From: Verrucomicrobiia bacterium
GTDB taxonomy: Bacteria; Verrucomicrobiota; Verrucomicrobiia; Verrucomicrobiales; DEV007
NCBI GenBank assembly: GCA_030427505.1
Contig: JAUICH010000007.1
Span: 62,001 to 126,000 of the forward strand
Direction: 5' to 3'
Length of the DNA: 64,000 nucleotides
The notes beneath the pieces were generated by a model. That model made no database searches and was not told where the DNA came from. It was given only the letters and a program-made list of their open reading frames with translations. The stretch's first letter is position 1; each line of letters opens with the position of its first letter. Made by a program: the position numbers and the translations under genes. Positions 9,647-19,800 of this stretch are shown in pieces.

Positions 9647-10522
9647 ATGAGAAGCATGACGGGATACGGACGGGCCGAGGGCGTGATTGGCGAGGAAAAC
9701 GTCACCATCGAGCTTACGTCGGTCAACCGCCGCCAGGCGGACATCGTCCTTCACCTGCCCAACCGCCTGACGGAAATCGAAACCGCCCTGCGCAAGCAGG
9801 TGGCGGCCCAGGTGTCCCGTGGCCGGGTGACCGCTTCCGTCAAATTCGAGCCGTTGGGCCGCGCCGAAGGGCGGCTACGCGTGGATGAAGGGCTGGCTCG
9901 GGAATACCTCGCCGCGCTGAAGCGAATCGCCGCGGAAACCGGGGAGCCGTTGAATCTGAACGCCGCGGATCTGCTCCGTGCGCCGGGGATTTTCACGGTG
10001 GAGGATGCGCCCTCGGAGCCCGATTCGCTTCTCCAACCCTTAAGCGAGCTGTTGGACACGGCGCTTCAAGCCTGGATCGCCATGCAGGAAACGGAAGGCA
10101 GTCACCTTCGCACCGACATGGAAGGCCGTCTCGCGACTCTGGCCGCCGAGGCGGACGCCATTCGCGAACTGGCGCCTCAGGTAGCTGTGAACTACCGGAA
10201 AAACCTGTTCAAGCGGCTTCAGGATTCCGGTCTGGACATCAACTTGGATGACGACCGGGTCCTGAAGGAGATCGGCATTTTCGCGGACCGTTCCGATGTT
10301 TCAGAGGAACTGACCCGCATCGACAGTCACCTGAAACAATTTCACGCCTACCTGAGGCAGGGTGAGGCGGTGGGCCGGCCCCTGGATTTCCTCTGCCAGG
10401 AGCTGAACCGGGAGTTCAACACCATCGGTTCGAAGGCCAATGATTCGGGCATCGCCCAGCGGGTGGTAAACGCCAAGACCGAACTGGAAAAGGTGCGGGA
10501 GCAGGTTCAGAATATCCAGTGA
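9647..10522 (+). CDS. yicC: YicC family endoribonuclease-like protein
   Basis: A 291-residue protein with the signature start MRSMTGYGRAEG and the conserved C-terminal DUF1732 segment (RPLDFLCQELNREFNTIGSK, then KTELEKVREQVQNIQ). YicC proteins are hexameric endoribonucleases implicated in small-RNA decay in E. coli. Adjacency to gmk directly downstream is the typical arrangement across bacteria and supports the assignment. Cytoplasmic; no export signal. Confidence 0.93.
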   Translation: MRSMTGYGRAEGVIGEENVTIELTSVNRRQADIVLHLPNRLTEIETALRKQVAAQVSRGRVTASVKFEPLGRAEGRLRVDEGLAREYLAALKRIAAETGEPLNLNAADLLRAPGIFTVEDAPSEPDSLLQPLSELLDTALQAWIAMQETEGSHLRTDMEGRLATLAAEADAIRELAPQVAVNYRKNLFKRLQDSGLDINLDDDRVLKEIGIFADRSDVSEELTRIDSHLKQFHAYLRQGEAVGRPLDFLCQELNREFNTIGSKANDSGIAQRVVNAKTELEKVREQVQNIQ

Positions 10523-10551
10523 ATCGGCAAGCCAAGTAGAAGCTTTTCAAA

Positions 10552-11208
10552 ATGGGGGACCGGACACAGCCTCGAGGCGTGCTTTGCGTGGTTTCCGGGC
10601 CCTCGGGCAGCGGAAAAACCACGATTTGCCGCGCCGTCAGCGAACAGGGAGAGGCCGTTTACGCCATCTCCGCCACCACCCGCGCGCCACGGGGGACGGA
10701 AGAGAACGGGAAAGACTACTTTTTCTTCACCCGCGAGGAGTTTGAATCCCGTGTCAAATCGGAGGCCTTCCTGGAATACGCGGAAGTTCACGGCAACTAC
10801 TACGGCACCCTGAAGTCCGAGGTCCTGGGTCACCTGGAAGCCGGGACGGATGTCCTGATGGACATCGATGTCCAGGGCGCGGCTCAGGTCCGGGCCTGTC
10901 AGGACCCGGCTATTCGCGAATCTCTGGTGGACGTGTTCGTCCTGCCCCCGAGCATGGACGAACTGAAAGCCCGGCTCTCCGGCCGCGGCACGGAAACGGA
11001 AGAACAGAAAGCCCTTCGCCTCGGAAACGCCACGGAAGAGATGGCGCATTGGCCGGAGTACGGCTACACCATTGTCAGCCGAACCCGGGAAGAGGACTTG
11101 GAAGCGTTTCTCCACATCTTGAAAGCGGAGCGCCAGCGGTCCCACCGCCTGGTCCTGCCCCCAGAGAGTGGCCTGCCGGTGCTCAAGAAACACCCATTCA
11201 AACCATGA
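10552..11208 (+). CDS. gmk: Guanylate kinase
   Basis: Phosphorylates GMP to GDP with ATP. The 218-residue protein has the P-loop GPSGSGKTTI near residue 15 and the GMP-binding TTRAPRGTEENGKDYFF segment, then EVHGNYYGT, all canonical. The stop codon overlaps the coaC start in an ATGA junction, so translation is probably coupled. It lies between yicC and coaC, a conserved neighbourhood (in many genomes with rpoZ, which is not visible here). Confidence 0.97.
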   Translation: MGDRTQPRGVLCVVSGPSGSGKTTICRAVSEQGEAVYAISATTRAPRGTEENGKDYFFFTREEFESRVKSEAFLEYAEVHGNYYGTLKSEVLGHLEAGTDVLMDIDVQGAAQVRACQDPAIRESLVDVFVLPPSMDELKARLSGRGTETEEQKALRLGNATEEMAHWPEYGYTIVSRTREEDLEAFLHILKAERQRSHRLVLPPESGLPVLKKHPFKP

Positions 11209-11783
11209 GCGACAGCGGCCCACAGGGGAAAAACGTGGTGCTGGCCGTGACCGGCTCCATCGCGGCCTACAAGGCGGCGGACATTGCCAGCCAGCTCCGG
11301 AAATTGGGGCATGACGTACATGTGGTGATGACCCGGGACGCCCAGGAGTTCATTACCCCCCTGACCCTCCAGGTGCTGACGCGAAACCCTGTGACCACCA
11401 GCCTTTACGACGAAAAAGAAAGCTGGCACCCCGGCCACATCCAGCTCGCGGACGACGCGGACCTGTTCCTGGTGGCGCCCGCCACGGCGAACGTGGTGGC
11501 GAAGCTGGCCCTGGGGCTGGCGGACGATGCCCTGGGGGCCATCGCCTTGGCGACCCTGGCGCCGATGTTGATCGCTCCCGCCATGAACGGAAAGATGTGG
11601 CTCCACCCCGCGACCCAGGGGCATGTGGAAACCCTGAAGAAGCGCGGCGCCCACTTCATCGGGCCTGAGGAAGGCATGCTGGCCTGCGGCTACGAAGGCG
11701 TCGGCCGGCTCTGGCCGGTGGAAGGCATCGTGACCCGCGCGCAGGAGATTCTCGCTGAAGGCTCCAAGGGAGAGTTGGCGTAA
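11205..11783 (+). CDS. coaC: Phosphopantothenoylcysteine decarboxylase, CoaC part as a separate protein
   Basis: The second-to-last step of 4'-phosphopantetheine synthesis in CoA biogenesis, FMN-dependent. The 192-residue protein shows the flavoprotein fold start VLAVTGSIAAYKAADIAS, the PAMN motif (LIAPAMNGKMWLHP) and the clamp GMLACGYEGVGRL with the catalytic cysteine. In most bacteria this domain is fused to CoaB. Here it ends at 11783 and coaB follows 34 bp later in a different frame with its own GTG start, so the two are separate proteins. The start at 11205 overlaps the gmk stop. Confidence 0.93.
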   Translation: MSDSGPQGKNVVLAVTGSIAAYKAADIASQLRKLGHDVHVVMTRDAQEFITPLTLQVLTRNPVTTSLYDEKESWHPGHIQLADDADLFLVAPATANVVAKLALGLADDALGAIALATLAPMLIAPAMNGKMWLHPATQGHVETLKKRGAHFIGPEEGMLACGYEGVGRLWPVEGIVTRAQEILAEGSKGELA

Positions 11784-11817
11784 GCAAGGCAAGAGAAACG
11801 ACCGACTCGGACAGCCC

Positions 11818-12471
11818 GTGAAGCTTCTCATCACCGCCGGCCCTACTCGTGAAGCGATCGATCCGGTGCGTTTCATCACGAATCGTTCCTCCGGAAAAAT
11901 GGGCTACGCCATCGCCGAAGCGGCGGTGAAGCATGGTATGGAAGTCGTGCTCATTTCCGGTCCCACGAACCTGCGTCCACCGGAAGGCGTGGAGTTCGTA
12001 CCGGTAGAGAGCACCCGCCAGATGTATGACGCCGTGGCCGGACGGATCAGCGGCGTAGAAGCGGCGATTTTCTGCGCGGCCGTGGCGGACTACCGGCCCG
12101 TTCGAGTCGCGGACCAGAAGATCAAGAAAACGCCCGGTTCGAACCGGCTAACCCTGGAACTGGAAGAGACCGAGGATATCCTGGGCAGCGCCCGCGATGT
12201 CATGGGGTACCAGGGACTCCTGGTGGGGTTCGCGGCGGAGACCCAGAACGTCGCGGAAAACGCCCGCTCGAAACTGGCCCGGAAGAAGTGCGACCTGATT
12301 GTGGCCAATGACGTCAGCCAGGAGGGAATGGGCTTCGATTCCGACCGCAACGAGGTCACGGTTTACTTTGCCTCGGGAGATCCCCAACCTATCGGACCCG
12401 CGACCAAGGCGGCGATTGGGGAGAAACTGGTCGAAATCGTGGCCTCATTGGTACAGGGTGCGCGCGCCTGA
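11818..12471 (+). CDS. coaB: Phosphopantothenate-cysteine ligase, CoaB part as a separate protein
   Basis: Joins 4'-phosphopantothenate and cysteine. The 217-residue protein begins KLLITAGPTREAIDPVR and continues FITNRSSGKMGYAIAEAA, the nucleotide-binding core of CoaB. Later CAAVADYRP and KIKKTPG hold conserved catalytic residues, including the lysine of the KxKK segment. A GTG start at 11818 places translation right at the domain border, so this is a complete stand-alone CoaB rather than a broken fusion. Confidence 0.93.
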   Translation: MKLLITAGPTREAIDPVRFITNRSSGKMGYAIAEAAVKHGMEVVLISGPTNLRPPEGVEFVPVESTRQMYDAVAGRISGVEAAIFCAAVADYRPVRVADQKIKKTPGSNRLTLELEETEDILGSARDVMGYQGLLVGFAAETQNVAENARSKLARKKCDLIVANDVSQEGMGFDSDRNEVTVYFASGDPQPIGPATKAAIGEKLVEIVASLVQGARA

Positions 12472-12527
12472 ACGGCCTTTGCCCTCTTGTCCCAAACCGC
12501 AACCCGTCACGACTTTCTTTTCTCTCC

Positions 12528-13280
12528 ATGAGCGCCTATCTCGATATCGCCGCCAAAGCTGCCCGCGAAGCGGGAGCCCTGATGCGGGAACACTTTGAGT
12601 CCGATCTGAACGTCAACGAAATGCACCAGTTCGACATCAAGTTGGAACTGGACGTGCGGTGCCAGGATCTCATTACCAAGATCCTGCTCGATGCCTATCC
12701 GGAGCACGCCTTATATGGAGAAGAAGGCCTCGCCGGTAACCAGGACAGCTCCCTTCAGTGGATCGTCGATCCCATCGACGGCACGGTGAACTACTTCTAC
12801 GGCATCCCTCACTTTTGCGCCTCCATCGCCCTGCGGGATGGGAAGGAGTTGATCGCCGGGGTCATTTACGATCCCATGATGGACGAACTGTTTACCGCCG
12901 AAGCTGGCGGAACCGCCACGAAGAACGGCAAACCCATTTCCGCCAGCCCACGGGAAAAGCTGGAAGACGCCATGGTGACGATCGGCTTTTCGAAAAGCCT
13001 GGACTCCATCGATGCGGGAATGGAACGCTACCGCCGTATCGCTCCCGCCGTGCGCAAGACACGCATGATGGGCAGCGCCGCCCTGGCCCTGGCCTACATC
13101 GCCTGCGGTCGCCTCGATGCCTACGTGGAGGAATCGGTTAGTCTGTGGGACGTGGCCGCGGGCCAGCTCATCCTGGAACGCGCAGGCGGCGAAACCACCC
13201 TGACAAAGTCCTCGCCGGACTCCGACCGTTTCGGTATCATCGCCACGAACGGAAAAATCCCCCTGAGGGAAGCTTTGTAA
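12528..13280 (+). CDS. suhB: Inositol monophosphatase family protein
   Basis: A 250-residue Mg-dependent phosphatase of the SuhB/IMPase family. Conserved motifs appear in order: GEEGLAGN (Glu ligand), WIVDPIDGTVNYFYGIPHF (the WxxDPxDGTxN metal site) and SLWDVAAGQLILERAGG (the WDxAAG motif). Substrates may be inositol-1-phosphate or other sugar phosphates; sequence alone cannot tell. It lies 10 bp before ispF and may be co-transcribed. Confidence 0.92.
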   Translation: MSAYLDIAAKAAREAGALMREHFESDLNVNEMHQFDIKLELDVRCQDLITKILLDAYPEHALYGEEGLAGNQDSSLQWIVDPIDGTVNYFYGIPHFCASIALRDGKELIAGVIYDPMMDELFTAEAGGTATKNGKPISASPREKLEDAMVTIGFSKSLDSIDAGMERYRRIAPAVRKTRMMGSAALALAYIACGRLDAYVEESVSLWDVAAGQLILERAGGETTLTKSSPDSDRFGIIATNGKIPLREAL

Positions 13281-13290
13281 GGAGGCAGGT

Positions 13291-13770
13291 ATGCAGCGGA
13301 GCGGAATAGGATATGACGTGCATCGATTCATCGACGGCCGTCCCTTAATCTTGGGCGGCGTCAATATCCCTCATAATCAGGGTCTGGAAGGTCACTCGGA
13401 CGCGGACGTGCTCTGCCACGCCATCGCCGATGCCGTGCTCGGAGCGGTGGGCGCCCCGGACATCGGTTTCTACTTTCCGCCCAGCGACGACAGCATCGAA
13501 GGGATCAGCAGCCTCGAAATCCTGAACAAGGTCCGCGAAGTGGCCGAAAGCCGCTCCGCCTGGATTCATAACGTGGACAGCACCGTCGTCGCCGAATGTC
13601 CCAAGATCATGCCCCATGTGGAACGCATGAAACAAAAGATCGCCGGCGCGCTGGGCATCGACATGACCCAAGTTGGCATCAAGGCCACCACCAATGAAAT
13701 GATGGGTTTCATCGGACGAAAGGAAGGCATCGCCGCCATGGCCGTGGCCAGCGTGGAGATCCGGGATTGA
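13291..13770 (+). CDS. ispF: 2-C-methyl-D-erythritol 2,4-cyclodiphosphate synthase
   Basis: Fifth step of the MEP isoprenoid pathway. The 159-residue protein has the zinc site GYDVHRF (Asp, His) and GHSDADVLCHAIADAVLGA with the second histidine, then the conserved C-terminal KATTNEMMGFIGRKEGIAA. Length and motifs match the family exactly. It follows suhB by 10 bp. Confidence 0.97.
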   Translation: MQRSGIGYDVHRFIDGRPLILGGVNIPHNQGLEGHSDADVLCHAIADAVLGAVGAPDIGFYFPPSDDSIEGISSLEILNKVREVAESRSAWIHNVDSTVVAECPKIMPHVERMKQKIAGALGIDMTQVGIKATTNEMMGFIGRKEGIAAMAVASVEIRD

Positions 13771-13895
13771 GCGGACCCGGTCCCAGATTCATTCATGAAG
13801 CCCTGCGCCGGGGCGCGAATCATTGAAGTAGGCAATCGCGGGTATTCTAAATGCGCCCATTCAGCCTGAGTCACTTTAAACTAAATTCCTACGCC

Positions 13896-14153
13896 ATGCC
13901 CTACATAGACAAAGACGCCCGGCAACGGCTCGAAGAAGGCGGCGAACCGGAAACCGCGGGGGAACTCAACTACGTGATTTCCAAAATTGCCGACAGGTAC
14001 CTGATCGCCAAAGGGGGTCTCCGCTATGCCAATATCAATGAAGTCATTGGAGCACTTGAGTGCGCCAAGCTCGAATTTTACCGGAGAATCGCGGCCCCCT
14101 ACGAAGATACTAAGATAGAATCAGCCGGTGATGTGTATGAAGTGTTAGAGTGA
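13896..14153 (+). CDS. Small DUF6899-like protein
   Basis: An 85-residue protein starting [16 protein letters not shown]; the longer reading frame from 13851 lacks this typical start. The segment [15 protein letters not shown] and the ending [19 protein letters not shown] with [12 protein letters not shown] resemble a small conserved family found in bacteria and phages (DUF6899-like). Function unknown. It is cytoplasmic by composition and has no partner gene. The family call is from memory, not a search. Confidence 0.7.
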   Translation: MPYIDKDARQRLEEGGEPETAGELNYVISKIADRYLIAKGGLRYANINEVIGALECAKLEFYRRIAAPYEDTKIESAGDVYEVLE

Positions 14154-14316
14154 CGGTTTCAATGTCCAGGCACGGCTGCCCCGCAACCTAAGGCAATGCC
14201 TACCGAGCCGTCCCGAGCGCGGCAATTCTAGAGGCAATTACATTCACCGCTGTGTAGAAGCTCACCAGGTGAGGTACGGCGGCGCGGGCCAGATAGATTT
14301 CGGAAATCATCTCTGG

Positions 14317-15225
14317 TTAGGTCGATTGATCATCGGAAAGCTCCTCTGGCAGAGAAAACTCTGGAGTCACTTTTTCTTCGATCTTGATCGTGGCCGGCAC
14401 CGGAATAAACCCAACCCCTTCGACGATCTCCCGGGCCTCTTCACTTTCGATGGCCCACTTGAGAAACTTGGCGGTTTCGCCCTGAGGTTCGCCCACCGTG
14501 TAGTAATAGAGCCGCCGGGTAAGGGGATACTGCGTGCAGGTTTCGTTGCTGGGGAGTATCCCCTCGATGGACAGGGGCTTGGTGCCTTCGGTGTGGATGT
14601 AGGCAAGTCCCGCATAACCAGTACCGCTGGGATTCTTGGCGACTTCGTCCGCCAGAAAATCGCAGCCTCCCATCTTCTGAGTGTTGTCGCCATAAGGGCG
14701 CTTTCTCATGGCCAGTTCCTGGAAAGACTTGTAGGTCCCGGATGAGGTGTTGCGGGTATACACGGAAATGGGTCCGGGACTTCCGCCCACCTCGCTCCAA
14801 TCGGTAAGGTCGCCGGTGAAGAGGCCTTCCACCTGTTCCAAAGAGAGATCGTCCACGGGATTCGTGGCGTTCACGATGACGGCGATCACATCAAACGCCG
14901 CGACGTACTCCTTCAACTCCAATCCTTGTTCGGTGAACCTCTTCGCTTCTTCTGGTTTCACCTTGCGGCTCGACATTCCGATCTGGGCCGAACCGTCCAG
15001 GAGCGAAGAAAAAGCGGTGGAGGAACCTTCCGCGGCAATTTCAAAAATGACCGGATGCCCGGCTGACCGGTAGCCCACCATGAGCTGAGGCACCATCTTC
15101 GCGCCGAGCGTGTCGGAGCCCTTGCAGACGATCTTTTCTTCCTGGGCCGAGAGACTGGCAGGTAGAAGGAATAGTGCGAAAAGAAGCGGAAATCCCTTTG
15201 AAACAGTCTTCTTCCTTTTTTTCAT
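14317..15225 (-). CDS. Phosphate-binding periplasmic protein, PstS-like
   Basis: A 302-residue substrate-binding protein. The start at 15225 gives a clear signal peptide (MKKRKKTVSKG then FPLLFALFLLPASLSAQ), with a purine-rich ribosome site AGAAAGAG before it. The mature protein begins IVCKGSDTLGAK, and it has AEGSSTAFSSLLDGSAQIGMSS and TRNTSSGTYKSFQE, phosphate-contact loops typical of PstS/SphX-type proteins. No pstCAB genes are nearby, so it may serve a distant transporter or sense phosphate alone. Upstream lies a REP-RAYT locus. Confidence 0.88.
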   Translation of the reverse strand: MKKRKKTVSKGFPLLFALFLLPASLSAQEEKIVCKGSDTLGAKMVPQLMVGYRSAGHPVIFEIAAEGSSTAFSSLLDGSAQIGMSSRKVKPEEAKRFTEQGLELKEYVAAFDVIAVIVNATNPVDDLSLEQVEGLFTGDLTDWSEVGGSPGPISVYTRNTSSGTYKSFQELAMRKRPYGDNTQKMGGCDFLADEVAKNPSGTGYAGLAYIHTEGTKPLSIEGILPSNETCTQYPLTRRLYYYTVGEPQGETAKFLKWAIESEEAREIVEGVGFIPVPATIKIEEKVTPEFSLPEELSDDQST

Positions 15226-15374
15226 CGGTACTCTTTCTAACTCAGGGGAGAAGATTCGAGAATTTGGGTTAGGAAACGAAATTGTTCCATTCTCCGAATT
15301 GTCTATCTTTCTCGAACTGAACCAGACGATATGTCTGGTAAGGTACTCGGATTCAGAATGGGAAGCTCTATTGA

Positions 15375-15470
15375 ACCCGGGTTGAAGACCCGGCAGCACA
15401 AAGCACAGGGTTGAAACCCTGTGTATTGTCGATAACCGAATATGCGGGCCGAAGGCTCGCGCGCGAGCGT
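15375..15470. repeat. REP-like palindrome cluster, left copy
   Basis: Three small palindromes in a row: CCGGGT/ACCCGG, ACAGGGTT/AACCCTGT and GCGGGCC/GGCTCGC, with the linker CAGCACAAAG between the first two. The same modules recur in reverse order at 15978-16076, and again at 49641-49735, marking a dispersed REP family beside its RAYT transposase. Confidence 0.75.
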
Positions 15471-15497
15471 TGCATTCTTCCAACGCGTCCGTTTTGT

Positions 15498-15955
15498 CTA
15501 GTCCCAGACATACCGTTCGTCATATTCGACACGGTACTTTCTCAGGAACTTCCGGTACTCGTCTTCGAAGGTAATTTTCTTGTGATGCGTCTTCTGATTT
15601 CGAATGTACGCCGCTGCGTTCTCTACTTCCGCCGGGCTGACGCTGAACCAACCGTATCCTTTTGCCAGGAGAACCGGGGTTGACCGGGAGGTTTAAGCGT
15701 GGTGTTGAACCATCGTGAGGAATCTCCTTTCAATTGAGACATGAAATCTTGAGCAGAGACCGATTTCGATTCGCGAATGAGGAGATGCACATGATTGGAG
15801 GTGCCGTTGATTTCAACGAGGCGGCTATTGAGACCTCGGACGATACCTCCCAAGTATTCGTAGAGTTCCTTTTCGTAGGTGCCGGTGATTGTGGGAAACC
15901 GGTCTTTCGTGGAAAAGATCAGATGTCCATAGACGCAATGAAGAGACTGGGGCAT
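15498..15955 (-). pseudogene. REP-associated tyrosine transposase (RAYT), frameshifted
   Basis: The first frame (15623-15955) encodes a Y1/TnpA_REP-type start MPQSLHCVYGHLIFSTKDRF and the metal site NHVHLLIRES. At about 15656 the frame is lost: FSWQK continues as DTVGSAS instead of the family's GYGWFSVS. In the neighbouring frame I read GYGWFSVSPAEVENAAAYIRN and then EYRKFLRKYRVEYDERYVWD to a stop at 15498, so a single base is missing in the AAGGAT stretch. The complete protein would be about 150 residues. It is probably inactive unless frameshifting or a sequencing error restores it. Inverted REP clusters flank it. Confidence 0.88.
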
Positions 15956-15977
15956 GGCTCGAACGATCCCGGGGATA

Positions 15978-16076
15978 GCGAACGTTCGCGCGCGGGCCTT
16001 CAGCCCGCAATTGCTAACTCAAATGAATACCAAGGGTTGAAACCCTTGGCTTTGTGCTGCCGGGCTTTCAGCCCGG
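15978..16076. repeat. REP-like palindrome cluster, right copy
   Basis: Palindromes GCGGGCCTTCAGCCCGC-like, CCAAGGGTT/AACCCTTGG and CCGGGCTTTCAGCCCGG, joined by CTTTGTGCTG, which is the reverse complement of the left cluster's linker. The cluster is an inverted copy of 15375-15470 on the other side of the RAYT gene. The remaining 16077-16299 shows no gene. Confidence 0.78.
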
Positions 16077-16299
16077 TGGAGAAGTGATCTCGCAGGTACT
16101 TTTCCAGAGGCAATTGCGGAAGGCGTTAACCCTCTTGGACTGTTTTCGTGGAAGACGTCTCGGGTCTCTTCCCGATGAATCGTCATAGAAGGCGACGAAG
16201 AAACAGAGCGAACCTAATTCGGAAGGCCCAGGCTCGGACCTGTCAGAGGCTGCATGAAAGCTGTTTCGGTAGGAGATTGTCCTCCGATTCTAAACTGAC

Positions 16300-17433
16300 T
16301 TACCGCTCGCTCATCGGCGGTACGGGCACGTCTTCCGTGGGGCCGGTGTAGGCGGTGAGGGGGCGGTAGAGGCGGTTGTCTTCGAGCTGCTCGAGGACCT
16401 GGGCGGTCCAGCCGGCGGCGCGGGAGATGGCGAAGATCGGGGTGAAGAGGTCCGTCGGGATGCCGAGGGAGTAGTAAACCGTGGCGGAATAGAAATCGAC
16501 GTTCGCGTTCAGGCCTTTTCTTTCGCGCATCATTTCCGCGATGCGCTCGGACATGCGGATCCACTTGGGTTCGCCGAGTTGTTCGGTGAGCTTGATGGCC
16601 ATCCGTTGCAGGTGCGGGGCGCGGGGGTCGAGCACCTTGTATACGCGGTGGCCGATACCCATGATCTTCTTCTTGTTGGCCAGGCAGTCTTCCACGTAGG
16701 CGTCCACCTTGTCTTCGCTGCCGATCTCTTCCAGCATCTTGATGACCCCTTCGTTGGCGCCGCCGTGCAGGGGGCCTTTCAGGGTGCCGATGGCGGAGGT
16801 GATGGCGGAATACATATCGCTCAGCGTGGCGATCGTGACACGGGCGGAGAACGTGGAGGCGTTCATGCCGTGGTCCGCGTGAAGGATGTAGGCCACGTCC
16901 AGCGTTTTAGCCGCGCTCGCGCTGGGTTCCTCACCATTGATCAGGTAGAGGAAGTGAGCGGCTTCGGAAAGATCGTCGCGCACCGGGGGCAGGTCCAGGC
17001 CCTGACGGATGCGGTGGAAATACGCCACCATGACCGGAATTTTCGCGCAAATGCTGATGGCCCGCTTCTCATTCAGTTCGCGGTCCTGATTTTTCTTGGC
17101 CTTGTCATAGCAACCCAGCATGCTTACGCCCGTGCGCAGCACGTTCATCGGGGTGGCGTCTTTGGGCATCAGCTTCAGCAAATCCACGACGCCTTCAGGA
17201 AGCTCGCGCTGGGCCCGCAGGGACTTGGTGAACTCGTCAAGTTGAGCCTGGTTGGGAAGCTTTCCGCGGTGGAGGAGATAGGTGACTTCCTCGAAGGTGC
17301 AGTTTTCGACCAAGTCGTCGATGTTATACCCGAGATACCGGAGAATCCCCTCCTGCCCCATCACATCGCTGAGACGGGATTCGTTGGCAATGACGCCTTC
17401 CAGGCCTTTGGCGTATTCAGGGGGATTCGACAT
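16300..17433 (-). CDS. gltA: Citrate synthase
   Basis: A 377-residue citrate synthase condensing oxaloacetate and acetyl-CoA. The length is that of the short dimeric type. Active-site segments are clear: YILHADHGMNASTFSAR (His), LKGPLHGGANEGVIKML (His), MGIGHRVYKVLDPRA and the Asp in NVDFYSATVYYSLGIP. It is the third gene of a minus-strand set sucC-sucD-gltA with gaps of about 50 bp, linking TCA-cycle entry and the succinyl-CoA step in one likely operon. Confidence 0.96.
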   Translation of the reverse strand: MSNPPEYAKGLEGVIANESRLSDVMGQEGILRYLGYNIDDLVENCTFEEVTYLLHRGKLPNQAQLDEFTKSLRAQRELPEGVVDLLKLMPKDATPMNVLRTGVSMLGCYDKAKKNQDRELNEKRAISICAKIPVMVAYFHRIRQGLDLPPVRDDLSEAAHFLYLINGEEPSASAAKTLDVAYILHADHGMNASTFSARVTIATLSDMYSAITSAIGTLKGPLHGGANEGVIKMLEEIGSEDKVDAYVEDCLANKKKIMGIGHRVYKVLDPRAPHLQRMAIKLTEQLGEPKWIRMSERIAEMMRERKGLNANVDFYSATVYYSLGIPTDLFTPIFAISRAAGWTAQVLEQLEDNRLYRPLTAYTGPTEDVPVPPMSER

Positions 17434-17476
17434 AATGGGTAGAACGGATGGTACGAGTGTAGTCAGGTGAAAAGCG

Positions 17477-18349
<873 letters not shown>

Positions 18350-18403
18350 GTCTTGAAGTCGTAAGAAGAATAAGAAAAGGGGCGAAAAGAATTACGGCGG
18401 TGA

Positions 18404-19600
18404 TCAGGCGGCCGTTGCCTCGGCGGCGGCTTTAACGACTTTGTCCGCCGCGTCCGCGAGATCGCTGGCGGTGATGAGGTCGATGCCGGACTCCTCCAGG
18501 AGTTTGCGGCCCTGATCCACGTTAGTGCCTTCCAGGCGCACCACCAGCGGCACCGTCAGGTCGATGCCCTTGGCCGCGTTGATGATGCCTTCGGCAATCA
18601 CGTCGCATTTCATGATGCCGCCGAAAATGTTCACCAGGATAGCTTCCACCTTGGGGTCGCCCAGGAGGATGCGGAAGGCTTCGCGCACCTGCTCTTCTTT
18701 CGCGCCGCCGCCCACGTCCAGAAAGTTCGCCGGGTCGCCGCCGTAGTGTTTGATGGTGTCCATGGTGGCCATGGCCAGGCCCGCGCCGTTCACCATGCAG
18801 GCAATGTTTCCGTCCAGACCGATGTAGTTCAGGTCGAACTTGGAAGCGGCTACTTCGCGAGGGTCTTCTTCCTCCGTGTCGCGCATGGCGGCGATCTCCG
18901 GGTGACGGAACAGCGCGTTGTCGTCGAAGTTGAACTTCGCGTCCAGGGCCAGCACCTGGCCATCCTTGGTCAGCACCAGGGGATTGATTTCCACCATGGA
19001 ACAGTCGCAGGCCATGAAAAGCTTGAAGGCGGCGGCGAACAGTTTGCCCGCGTCCTTCATTTGCGCGGTATCGAAGCCGGTCAGCTTGGCGATCTTCCGC
19101 GCTTGGAAGCCTTGCAGCCCCAGGGTGGGATGGATCGGGATGCGGAGAATCTTCTCGGGCCGGTTTTCAGCCACTTCTTCGATGTCCACGCCACCTTCGC
19201 TGCTGGCCACAATGACGGGACGCTCGGTAGCGCGATCCATCAGGATGGCGAAGTAAAATTCCTTTTCGATCTCGACCGATTCCGCGATGAGAACCTTGCG
19301 GACCAGCCGGCCTTCTTCGCCCGTCTGGTGGGTCACCAGCACTTCGCCCAGCATTTTTCCGGCAATATCGCCCACCTGTTCGGCGGAGTCGCAGAGGTGG
19401 ACGCCTCCTTTAAAACCGTTTTTGAAAGTTCCTTTTCCGCGTCCGCCGGCATGGACCTGAGCCTTTACCACCAAGTTGGTTCCGCCCAGTTCGGCGGCGA
19501 TGGTGGCGGCTTCTTCCGCGGTCTCTGCTACTTTTCCTTTTGGGGTGGCGACTCCGAATTTTTCGAAGAGTTCCTTGGCTTGATACTCGTGGATGTTCAT
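18404..19600 (-). CDS. sucC: Succinyl-CoA ligase beta subunit
   Basis: A 398-residue ATP-grasp subunit. I chose the ATG at 19600 because [22 protein letters not shown] is the universal SucC N-terminus; the upstream in-frame 16 codons lack family residues. [17 protein letters not shown] is the nucleotide loop, and [17 protein letters not shown] with [16 protein letters not shown] is the C-terminal CoA-ligase domain. First gene of sucC-sucD-gltA. Confidence 0.96.
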   Translation of the reverse strand: MNIHEYQAKELFEKFGVATPKGKVAETAEEAATIAAELGGTNLVVKAQVHAGGRGKGTFKNGFKGGVHLCDSAEQVGDIAGKMLGEVLVTHQTGEEGRLVRKVLIAESVEIEKEFYFAILMDRATERPVIVASSEGGVDIEEVAENRPEKILRIPIHPTLGLQGFQARKIAKLTGFDTAQMKDAGKLFAAAFKLFMACDCSMVEINPLVLTKDGQVLALDAKFNFDDNALFRHPEIAAMRDTEEEDPREVAASKFDLNYIGLDGNIACMVNGAGLAMATMDTIKHYGGDPANFLDVGGGAKEEQVREAFRILLGDPKVEAILVNIFGGIMKCDVIAEGIINAAKGIDLTVPLVVRLEGTNVDQGRKLLEESGIDLITASDLADAADKVVKAAAEATAA

Positions 19601-19800
19601 CGCGCTGGCGTGCCGGTTCCGGGAGGCCCCGGGGAACGGAGGCTGCAACTTAGGAAGCGGGTTTCACCCCGTCAAGCGGCGATTCGGTAAAGCATGGGGA
19701 AAGGCTTTATTCCCTTGGCCCCAGCACATTCTGAAGACCGGATATTCAGGATGTCTGAATCATTGTGAAGGGAACTATGTTAGGACTCAGGGGCAGCTCC

